DNA of 64,000 nucleotides from Diaporthe sp. PMI_573 (lineage: Eukaryota > Ascomycota > Sordariomycetes > Diaporthales > Diaporthaceae). Position numbers and translations under genes: made by a program. The stretch lies in assembly GCA_021399435.1 (NCBI GenBank), contig JAJTUP010000002.1, positions 1,240,001-1,304,000 on the forward strand, in the 5' to 3' direction. This document shows positions 55,589 to 64,000 of the stretch, piece by piece. The notes under the pieces were generated by a model. It did not search any database. It saw nothing but the letters and a program-made list of their open reading frames with translations, and had not been told where the DNA came from. Each line of letters opens with the position of its first letter. Positions within the stretch are counted from its first letter, which is position 1.

Positions 55589-56340
55589 GGGCAACTTCCC
55601 ACCCTCTCTCCTCCCCCATCTCGGGTTTCCCCCAAGTCTCGTGTCGTCGTCGGCTGCAGCACTTCCAGTTGGGGGCAACGCTCGAGTATTGTTGTAGCAG
55701 CATCCTTTTCCCGCCTACATCGCGGCACCACATATTCCATCCCATCTTCCAAGACGTCAGCCATTCCTTTCCAGCTTTGGCGTGTTCCTCGTCAGCCATG
55801 CACAGCTTCTTCAACCCTACCTATTCCCTTATTGGCCTGCGCCTCGACTTTGACGGATGCACGATTAGCGAATAGCCTCCCCGACACCATCCTTCTCTTC
55901 TCTCCCCCCCTTTTGGTTGTCACAACGCATGACATAAATTTCCCTTCCCACCCTTCTCAAGCCCTCGTCTCTAGCATAACCGACGGCCACCCTGGTTGAC
56001 TCATAGCCATTGTCGCCGCTCCGGTACGACGCGTTACGGCTTCATCAAGGGAAAGACACGTTCACGTTCGACTGCTCTCGTGTCCCGACCGTCCTCTTGA
56101 CCCGCGCCGGCAACCAGGCTGCATCTCCCGTAGACGCCATACGGCTCGATCACCACCAGCGTGCTTCGCATGGGGGCATAGCCATTACTGACGACCAAGT
56201 ATCATTATCTAATCATTTACCACAATGCAACCAAAGTATCGAGACATCATCCGTCGAGCCGCAGCATAGAACAACGACCACAAAAAGCCACGGGCGTTGC
56301 CGCGGCAAGTCCTGCTGCGCAAGCACCCAAACCTGTGAAT

Positions 56341-59300
56341 ATGACCATCAGTATGGCCGGGTCCCCGTATTCTTCGACCTCAAGCACCATGGCAATTCCC
56401 GGGGTTGAGTATATTGTGCCGCCCGGTTCGGGGCATGACGTTGACGCCAGCCCCGAGAGCCAGAGGGGCCAGAGGGTGTTCAAGAGGCACAAGGTCCTCC
56501 CGCATCCCAGGAGTGCGAGTGGGAGCTTCTCTGGCGGCTCGGACTCTGCAAGAACACCCAGCGCCGGGACTCAGAGGTAAGAAGATTGCCGCATATGCAT
56601 CCCCTTTCGCACATTGAGCCCCGCTCACTCGTGGCAAGCAGCCATACATTGCGACATCAACGCCGGAGGATAAGTGGTGGGGACCTGCCGCCGACTCCAC
56701 CTGCCCATTCCAGAACATCTTCAAGCAGCCACTCCATCCCTCTCTCGAGCTTGAGCCCCCTTCAGACGCCAGCCCAGAGCTCCGAGGACGTGCCCTCCAA
56801 AGCCAGTCCGAGCACGCCACCGAATCAACGGAGCCCTCCCACCCCCGACGTAACACCTCCGCAGAGTGCCATCCGGCCCAGACCCTTGGTATTGCGGCCG
56901 GCTCTCGCCGATCGAATACCGTCCAAAGCTACCACTGAGTCACGCACCGAATCTTTCAAGACTGCAAGAGAGAGCCCCGAGCCTTCAGATGAGGAGGACG
57001 GCCGGTCGACGCTACGTCCAGCCGCGCAATCTGCGAGAACATCTGAGGTCACAGTCCGGCTTACCAAAGGCTACACCAATGGTAATGGCAGTGAAAGGCA
57101 GACTCCGCAAAACCATTCAGGCTCTGGACTAGGTCTGGGACCCAGCTTGGCCGACGACCACAGCCTCACGCCCAAGGCCAGAGGCGACTTCACCACCTTT
57201 GACGGCGATTTCGGGAGCTCGCCCAACGACGTCGAACAGGAATGGGACGACAACCTGATGAGGAATGTGACGGTGCGAAAGAGGCGGCCTAGCGCGCAAA
57301 TCAACGAAAGACAACACGAGGTTGTGGACGATTTCACTGTCTCACCTACAAATGCCACAAAAGCTGTGCGCGCCTTCCCGCTCAAGGGCAGAATTCTTAC
57401 CTATGATTCTCCCGACCGCTCGAGAAGCTTCACAGCCCCGGAAAGAGCAAATACGGATGCAGCCACAGGTGCGGACAGCAGGAGGCTTTCAGGAATGTCA
57501 TCCAAATCGGCTGCTTCAACGGTAGTAGAAGCGATTTTGGTCGGAACCCCTCCGCGCCGCCAAAGAACGTTGCGCCACGTCAAGCGAGTGGATGCATTGC
57601 GCGATTCCATTTGGCAACCGTCGCTTGTGAGCTCAGCAACGACTCTGAATAGCCTCACGTCCAGGCGGCAATCTGCAGACCAGGCCAAAGATGCACTGCG
57701 CGAGAGCTATGCGTCCAACTCAACAGTCAACTCTGTAGGCAGCCGAAAGGCTCGTCGTGATGTCTGGAAGAACGGCGGCATCCCGGTAGTTGTGGTACCC
57801 GATCGCCATTCATCAAACAGGTCCAGCAGTCGCGAGCGCTCGTTACGGTCAGCCGACAGCAGGAGATCCAAGAGTCAGAGCCTCGGCTCTGTGCCTCTGG
57901 ACAAGCTGCCAAATGGCCAAGATCTAACTCCATATTTTGACCGCCCACCCAGACGTGGCCGGTCGATATCAGAGTCGGATGAGTCGACGCCTGGAGACCA
58001 GCGTACCATGGACTTCCCTCCTGTTGTACCGCAAAGGGCCTCCTCTTTATCCGCACCGACGAGTCGACCTGCCAGTCGAAGTCAATCAAGAGATGCATCG
58101 CGGAATGGTTCGCGCGCCGGATCACTGACCGCGGAGAGCCTCAGAGCCCACAATGCCGTGCAAGTTAACGGATTCCCTACAAAGCCTGCACCCGCAGCAA
58201 CAGATCGAACCTCGGTCGAGCCATTGAGTCACAGCGAACAGGTACACCTGCCAGCAGTCACCGTGCACGCAGTGCCTTCTTTGGAACACCTCCAACCAAA
58301 TGGTGAACGGGATAGAAGTGAGACTCATCAACCACGGCAGTCGGAGTCCAGGCTTGGAGAACTACTGCTCTCGGCCAAGGCAACGCCATTCTCACAGACT
58401 TCTGTAGAAACGAACGGGACGTCGGCGGCGGACATCGGGGAAGCCAGGGCAATCAGCATGTTTCCTCACCAGAACAGGTCTATCCTTATGGTTGATCATA
58501 GACCGTCTGAAAGTTCGGATGGCGACCCCGGGAGTCAGTCCACTGAGAGACCGAACCGGCCTACCATCACGACCACGGAGGTCGATGGCATCTCTGTGGA
58601 TGAACCTTCGACGCCTCTGGCGCAGCCGATCTTTACTTTGGACAGCGTTGACTCTCCCTTGCGGAACCCCCGAGAGCCGCCGGAGCCTCCCGCCATCAAG
58701 TTCATCCCTGCGACTCCCTCAGGCTTGACACCTGCAGAGGAGAAGACCAGAATGTTAGGGAACTTCTATGACGAGCTTGATGAAAAGCCCAAGAAGGCAC
58801 CTTCCCTAGTCCGTCGGGCACTAAGCAAAAGACGGCATTCGTACGCATCCTATGGGCCCTCTCCAAGCCGTGACACTCGTCCTGGCCTCCTAGCGAGGAC
58901 CCTGTCCCTGAGCAAAACCATGCGCAAAGGCACCATAGACGACCAGGAGGTGGACCCGCCATACGGCGAGTCGCTGCCACATGAGCAGCTTATGGATGAG
59001 ACGCGGCTTCACCCTGACTGGCGGCCGTCGTACTATTCGGGTCACTACGCTGATGACGGGGTGTATGACATGGAGGATGAGGATGACGAGGAGGTTATGC
59101 GGTATCCGGCTATTGATAATCGGCCCCCTCCACCGAAAAGGAGTCTTAGTGAGCGCATGAAACGGACTTTTGCCATCATGCCTCTCCAAGACGAAGGGGA
59201 CTTCGTTAGCGGTCCGGACAGAAGGACAATCAGACGGACCCCTAGTGGAAACTTGCGAGTAGTCAAGCATCGCGGAAGCGTGGGCTCCCTTCGCAAGAAG

Positions 59301-59669
59301 GCGAGTAGAACTGAACGCCCCTCGACCGCACCTGATGGAGACGGACGCCGTCGACTGTTCTGGTCCCGATCAAATAGCTTGAGCAGCATCAGAGGCCATC
59401 ACACCGGTGTCACTGGAAACGGAAGTGCAGATCGCGCGACTCCTCCCCGGACTTCTGAAACCAGACGATGGTCCATGTCTCAAAACTTGGGAGCCCTGAC
59501 AAGGCGCTTAAGTGACAAGAGACGCGAGAAACGAAGCAATGAGTTACGGAAGAAGATCAGTGGCCCCCGGGAGGTTCGTGATGGCGTGGTAGATGTCATC
59601 CGCCAGGATGGATATCGGCATGCGTTCTCGCACCCGCGGCGAATGCCCCAAGGGGTTGATGGAAGTTGA
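56341..59669 (+). CDS. Large disordered Ser/Arg/Pro-rich protein (two exons), function unknown
   Basis: Exons 56341-56576 and 56642-59669 (intron 65 nt, donor GTAAGA) give 1,087 residues. The acceptor is a tandem pair (GCAAGCAG), so either of two sites 3 nt apart keeps the frame. The first ATG in frame is 56341; ATGs at 56353 and 56386 are alternatives. The product is mainly Ser, Arg, Pro and Thr with many RxxS sites. Local ordered-looking blocks sit near the C-terminus: EEKTRMLGNFYDELDEKPKK, RLHPDWRPSYYSGHYADDG, an acidic run (MEDEDDEEVMRYP) and PPPPKRSLSERMKRTFAIMP. These are the pieces most likely to be conserved interaction motifs. No enzyme or membrane domain is present. A cytoplasmic or cytoskeletal scaffold regulated by phosphorylation is conceivable, but only as inference. 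Confidence 0.78.
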
Positions 59670-61063
59670 GCCACGAAGCTGATAGCACCCAGTTCAATGA
59701 AGCATGGCCAATAGTCCAGCCCGGGTCAGCTAGAATGGGTAACATTGGAGCCGTATTGGCCTCTACGCACCTCATTCCCGGCTTGACTGGCTAGATTCTC
59801 ACACCAGAGCTGCATGGAGCATGGTCTGAGAAGCCAGTGCTGTTCAAAGGTCTGCACCACGAGCTACATCTTTTTGGTGTTTTTTTTTTTTTTTTTTGGT
59901 TTACTTCTCATGACGGACTTTCATATCTCGGACGGAGGGTTTTTTTTTTTGATGATGATGGCCCGCACCTATACGCTCCATGTCACGACGTAACGACATC
60001 CACACACAGATACGTTGTGGGCAATATGACGACAGGATGTACGAAGGTTGACGGAGGAGGGACTTGGCGGTGGATGGCAAGTGAACTTTGGCGTTGGGTC
60101 CTGACGAACATGGCGCTTTCCATGACCTGCGCGCGGCAAGGCGGTGCGAGTGACATCTTTCCCCATTGGGCCCTCTTTCTCAATGTTTCGCGCAGAGAGA
60201 GGGCAGGATACAGAAAAGAAATGTCGCTGTGTTTTCTCCCCGCTTTTTTTCTTGCATATTCCGCTTCACTGAAAAGCCACGGAGAGCCAGAGCGACCTGG
60301 AATTATATGTCTCGATTTCCATTGTTTTGTTTTGCTTTTTGAACATGTCAATCTGACACGGGTGGACGACTTGGATGATGGAACGACTTGAGCCTTTACC
60401 CGCTGTATACTATAGACAGCCTTTCCCTGTATCTATCTGACTGGCAGCTGATGAATGATACCTAACGGCCTTTTGACAAACAAGATTATGCGAGCCCCTT
60501 CTAAGTTGTGTTGCATACGCGGCGTTTACAATTCCTCTTTACGGTCTCGTTCTGTGCCCTGGCTGGAAGAAGGGAACCTATCTGCCATAACAACGCATTG
60601 GTCCACACCCTTACTGCAAATTGTAAGACCAAGTATGAGTTCTGATCGCCTGAAGCGCGGAGCAAAGACAACGGGGGCGAGGCCTATCTCATCCCACCGT
60701 TGTTATATTCAACCATGCATTGCTTGTCGAGAACGGCTTGAACCCTGACTCGTCCTTCGAACATCCGCCGTACTGCAGACTTCATGGCGACCATGTGATT
60801 AAACCACCTCCGTGCACTGTCAACTCGGGCGTGCCAGCAATCTTCATATGTCTCTTTTGATGTTTGTCTCAACTTTGTGTGTCCCCGCCAAGCGACCAAC
60901 GCCAAACGCCATTCTCCCTAACCATACATTTGCAGCATGTGTCTCAATCCGCCAACGACGCACGGAAGGAATACTTCAACACACATCAATTCCAGCCCAA
61001 GTCCCAACCGACGATATTGCTGCTCCACCATCGACTGGACCTTTGACCAACGCTCCATCATCA
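59670..61063. other. Convergent 3' intergenic region with T tracts
   Basis: Between the large disordered-protein gene (+) and U1-C (-). It contains two long T runs (listed separately). A plus-strand frame at 59837-60391 runs through the T tracts and has no motif. Confidence 0.5.
59880..59950 (+). repeat. Two poly-T tracts (T18 and T11)
   Basis: Uninterrupted T runs at 59880-59897 and 59940-59950, about 210-280 bp after the stop codon of the large disordered-protein gene. They could lie in its 3' untranslated or termination region. Confidence 0.8.
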
Positions 61064-61875
61064 TCATCTTCCCTCTCCTCCAGGAGGCCCCAGATGAGGT
61101 CCGCCAGCAGGGTTGAAAGGCGGCACGCCGCCAGGGAACCCACCAGGAGGCGGGAACGGGAAGTTCGGCGGGGCGCCAGCACCTCCAGCACCGGGTGGAG
61201 GGAACGGCAGGCCACCGGGCGGTGGGAACGGAAGGCCGCCAGCGCTGCCCGGTGGAGGGATGGGCATGGGCGGCAGGTTGGGCGCGCCACCACCGGGGCC
61301 ACCTGCGGCACCTGGCGGGGGAAAGGGCGGGAAGGCGCTGTTGGACCCGGGCCGCATGGGCGGCGGGAAGGGGAAGTTGCCTGGTGGTGCGCCGGGCGCG
61401 GAGGGGCCACCAGAGCCGCCTGGCAGGGCCGGGAAGCCGGGCGGCGGGATGCCTCCTGGGAACGGAGGGGGGAAGGGCATGCCCGCGGGTGGGAAGGCGC
61501 CGCCGCCGGGCTGGTTCTGGGGCAGCATCGGGTTGTTGTGGGCCTGGCCCTCGGCGGCGTAGGAGGAGGTGATGGAGTCGATGACTGATTGGGCTTTCTC
61601 GTGGCCGATCTCTGCAAAGGGAACTCGGACGTCAGCGGTGGATTGTAGTAATAAGAGGGTCTGGGGGAGGGGCCCAGGGGATCTCGAACGTTGATAATAG
61701 TCTATGACATTGCGCAGGTGGTTGCGACCGCTGTTGTGTGCTTTGCGCACGCTCATGGAGTCGTGGGTGAGGTAGACATCGCAGTAGTCGCAGAAGACTG
61801 GGGGTCAAACTTTCGCGTTAGTTGACGGCTGCTGAGCATGTGTCTGTCATTGGGCCATTGCTTACACTTCGGCAT
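61064..61875 (-). CDS. YHC1: U1 small nuclear ribonucleoprotein C (three exons)
   Basis: Exons 61875-61866, 61797-61690 and 61611-61064 give 221 residues. The first exon codes only MPK plus one base. Its intron (68 nt) has donor GTAAGC and branch CAACTAAC; the second (78 nt) has the weaker donor GTTCGA and branch GCTGAC. The spliced N-terminus has the U1-C zinc finger: [20 protein letters not shown] then [19 protein letters not shown], with ligands C-x2-C and two histidines. U1-C helps U1 snRNP recognise 5' splice sites during early spliceosome assembly in the nucleus. The remainder is a Pro/Gly/Phe low-complexity tail typical of this protein. The start lies 378 bp from the divergently transcribed ERV25 gene. 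Confidence 0.95.
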
Positions 61876-62253
61876 CTTGAATGCGCTTCTCTGGTTCCAC
61901 TGTTGCGGTTGTTGCGGTGAACTCTGTCCCAGGCCCTGGTGGTGTCGCGAAGGTTGGACAGTCGTGTGAAGGAGCGCGGCAGCTGCAGCAACAAAGAACT
62001 GGAGCATGGGCACGGCAAGGCTGAAGTCGGGCGAGGCTCGAGGGGCAACGGGCCCCATATTAATGTTGATCCAATACACATGATTGGCCGAGGGTGAGGG
62101 AGCTCCCCCTGGCACCGAGCTAGACCGTAAGTGAACGCGACACCTTTACAGTAACCAAGGACCTTTACAGAACGGCTGCTGAGAAAGCCAGGCTGTAACT
62201 GTCCCCAAGAAGCTCCCTCCCGCCACACACAAACAGCGTCCACCACAACAACC
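61876..62253. promoter_or_regulatory. Shared divergent promoter region of U1-C and ERV25
   Basis: 378 bp between the two start codons on opposite strands, with no other gene, so both promoters must lie here or overlap the neighbouring transcripts. No firm single binding site is claimed. Confidence 0.6.
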
Positions 62254-63157
62254 ATGGCGCTCCCACGATCGCTGCTGCAGTACATCTGTAGCCTGGTCCT
62301 CTTCATTGCCTGCGCCAATGCATTGAAGTTCGACCTGCAGGCAACATCACAATCACACGACAACAAGAAGGAACGATGCATACGGAATTTCGTCGCCAGG
62401 GACACACTGGTGGTTGTGACGGCCATCGTCAGTGGGGCCAAGGGAGATGGCATGCGGGTGAACATGCACGTGAGTCGCTCTAGCTGCCGCCGAACGCTCC
62501 TGTCCTGCCTCGAGACAGAGACACCTGCCTTGTCCTGGATGAATGCTGACAGCTGTTGGCGCCGGTGCACAGATCCGTGATGCGGTAGGAAACGAGTACG
62601 GCCGGCCACAAGACGTTGCCGGCGAGCAACGGACAGTCTTCACATCCCACGCGGATGCCGCGTTCGACGTCTGCTTCGAGAACCTGTTGACAGGATGTAC
62701 GTTGCTGCCATCACTATCAATATAAGAAAACATATCGCTGACACACAAGCTCGTAACAGCCCGGAACATCGCAGACGCGACCCGCCACATCGAGCTCGAC
62801 GTCGACATCGGCGCCGACGCAAAGGACTGGTCCGCCATCCAGGCCACCGAGAAGCTCAAGCCGGTCGAGGCCGACCTTCGCCGTATGGAGGAGATGGTCT
62901 CCGAGGTCGTGGGCGAGATGGACTACCTGCGGACGCGCGAGCAGAAGCTGCGCGACACCAACGAGAGCACCAACAACCGGGTCAAGTGGTTCGGCTTCTG
63001 CACCACCTTTATCCTGATCGTGCTCTGGGTCTGGCAGATCCTGTACCTGCGGGCGTACTTCAGGTTCGTGTCCTTGGTTTCCCTTGCCCTGTATCTTCTC
63101 TATGACGTGTTACTGATCCTTGTTCTCCCCATGTGCAGGTCCAAGCACCTTATTTAA
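62254..63157 (+). CDS. ERV25: p24 family cargo receptor ERV25 (four exons)
   Basis: Exons 62254-62469, 62573-62696, 62760-63063 and 63139-63157 give 220 residues. Introns are 103, 63 and 75 nt. A signal peptide (about 1-23, ending [10 protein letters not shown]) is followed by a GOLD domain with two cysteines ([16 protein letters not shown] and [12 protein letters not shown]), a coiled-coil stretch ([15 protein letters not shown] ... [13 protein letters not shown]), one membrane segment ([20 protein letters not shown]) and a short cytoplasmic tail YLRAYFRSKHLI. This is the p24-delta/Erv25 layout: these proteins cycle between ER and Golgi in COPII and COPI vesicles and help load cargo, including GPI-anchored proteins. 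The aromatic and basic residues of the tail are the coat-binding signals and depend on the last splice, which splits an Arg codon. Confidence 0.95.
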
Positions 63158-63833
63158 AGGGAGAGAGAAACCCTCGGCACGATGGCTTACGATTCCCGGA
63201 GTTCATGAACTATACGGTTGGGGCAAAAGCAGTCGATCATGGTCATACGGGAGTTACTCAGATACATGTACACTTGAGTCGGCGCACACATGCAATGGTG
63301 GATAGCTACGAGACGAATGGGTCGTGTTCTGGCAACCTGAACTCCCCAGTTCTGTTTAGAACAAAGTGAAATATCGCGTGATGTTGGTCGTGTATACGGC
63401 GTTCGAGTCGAGCAACGTTGAAACAATGGTGACGGGCGGGAGAAGGCCTGTAGGCTCAACATACTGGTTGACCCTTTGTCTCGTTCGCTAGTCTGGAGTG
63501 TAGCCCATAATCTACAGCTTACCACAACGCCCTCTCACAAGATCGGTCCGTGCGACCTGTTCCGAGGAGATTTAAGCACCCGCAGCCGGATGATCCCTGC
63601 TGGTGTCTGGGCCCCGATGCCGAGATCCAGAGCGCGCCGGGCGGGATCACGGCAGGCCTCGGTACTTTGGTGAATAATCTATGACGGCACTGGACCCTGG
63701 TTTGTCTTTTTTGCATTATTTCGACAACCGTTTTCAAACTCCGGCATCTCCCTCCACGACATTGGGTGTGAACCTCAGTTGATCACCGAGGCACTAGACA
63801 TCCCCGACCCGAAACCACGACGCATCCCCCACT
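63158..63833. other. Intergenic, no gene seen
   Basis: 3' region of ERV25 and upstream region of the gene that runs off the window. Nothing codes here that I can support. Confidence 0.5.
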
Positions 63834-64000
63834 ATGATGTCCATCCCCCGCGCCCTCCGCCCGGCCTCGCGGCGCATCCTGAGTGCCCGCCCCATCGTGG
63901 CCACCGCCGTGCCGGCACGGTGGCAGCACAACAACAGCGGCCCATTCGACCCCGTTCCGGGCCACGAGATGGCCGTGGGCGAGCTTGAGGGCGCCAAGTT
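63834..64000 (+). CDS. 5' part of a mitochondrial protein, possibly succinate dehydrogenase assembly factor 2
   Basis: Two adjacent ATGs (63834 and 63837) open a frame that continues to the window edge (55 complete codons). The N-terminus is Arg/Ala/Ser-rich with no acidic residue for over 30 positions (MMSIPRALRPASRRILSARP), a classical mitochondrial targeting sequence. It is followed by HNNSGPFDPVPGHEMAVGEL and EGAKF. The VGELEGAKF stretch resembles the part that precedes the conserved core of SDHAF2/Sdh5, which attaches FAD to succinate dehydrogenase. The diagnostic core lies beyond the window, so this identity is tentative, while mitochondrial import is well supported. Confidence 0.6.
   Translation, partial: MMSIPRALRPASRRILSARPIVATAVPARWQHNNSGPFDPVPGHEMAVGELEGAK

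Larger units (their letters stand above)
52316..56340. other. 4-kb intergenic region with repeat tracts
   Basis: Divergent upstream region of the agmatinase-like gene (-) and the large disordered-protein gene (+). It holds the third 15-bp repeat locus and two 8-bp tandem repeats (listed separately). A minus-strand ATG frame of 198 codons at 54308-54904 has no motif and was not called. Confidence 0.5.

Noticed and set aside
56010..56408. Frame of 132 codons upstream of the large disordered-protein gene
   Set aside because: It overlaps the real first exon in another frame and has no motif; probably leader sequence.
59837..60391. Plus-strand frame of 184 codons through poly-T tracts
   Set aside because: Runs of Phe come from the T tracts and there is no domain; it is 3' region of the preceding gene.
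1..64000. A biosynthetic gene cluster or defence system spanning several genes
   Set aside because: No polyketide synthase, peptide synthetase, terpene synthase, cluster regulator, NLR or CRISPR-like repeat was found; the genes have unrelated household or surface roles.

Overview
The window looks like nuclear DNA of a filamentous ascomycete (Pezizomycotina, probably Sordariomycetes). Reasons: short introns of about 50-105 nt with GT..AG ends and CTRAC-like branch points; Pezizomycotina-type families (EsdC, DUF3433, Flc/TRP-like, SUR7-like, GPI-anchored serine/threonine-rich wall proteins); well-separated single genes on both strands; no operons; and a disabled monooxygenase whose stop codons include two that fit repeat-induced-point-type C-to-T change. 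The species cannot be named from sequence alone. I see no rRNA, tRNA, CRISPR array or intact transposon.

Layout. 0.3-1.9 kb: decayed FAD monooxygenase (+). 3.2-3.5 kb: small secreted cysteine peptide (+). 5.1-5.8 kb: cysteine-rich secreted protein (-). 7.9-8.5 kb: SnoaL/NTF2-like protein (-). 10.0-12.5 kb: Flc-type flavin/TRP-like membrane protein (-). 16.7-19.4 kb: DUF3433 membrane protein (-). 21.6-22.7 kb: divergent small GTPase-like protein (+). 23.8-25.3 kb: bromodomain protein (+). 26.0-27.4 kb: GPI-anchored PLC-like phosphodiesterase (-). 30.2-31.6 kb: SUR7-like protein (+). 32.4-33.5 kb: amidohydrolase (-). 34.8-35.7 kb: EsdC-like protein (-). 40.1-40.8 kb: HD-domain phosphohydrolase (+). 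42.7-43.6 kb: GPI-anchored wall protein (-). 44.5-45.8 kb: GT8-like glycosyltransferase (-). 47.2-48.0 kb: TPR-like protein (+). 48.2-50.0 kb: F-box protein (-). 50.7-52.3 kb: seven-exon agmatinase-like ureohydrolase (-). 56.3-59.7 kb: large disordered protein (+). 61.1-61.9 kb: U1 snRNP C (-). 62.3-63.2 kb: p24 protein ERV25 (+). 63.8 kb to the end: 5' part of a mitochondrial protein (+).

The genes are mostly housekeeping or cell-surface functions: secretory trafficking (ERV25, Flc), plasma membrane and wall (SUR7-like, two GPI proteins, GT8), splicing (U1-C), signalling (GTPase-like), chromatin (bromodomain) and development (EsdC). They do not form a biosynthetic cluster. Exon joins were worked out by hand from splice signals and frame, and every multi-exon model closes in frame. 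Long non-coding stretches (4.1 kb upstream of the Flc gene, 4.4 kb upstream of the EsdC gene, 4.0 kb upstream of the agmatinase) are notable.

The most unusual signal is a degenerate repeat with a 15-bp period (unit near ATCCCATAGGAGGTT). It occurs at three widely separated intergenic loci (about 6.3, 16.2-16.4 and 53.6-53.7 kb) and changes orientation twice inside the middle locus.
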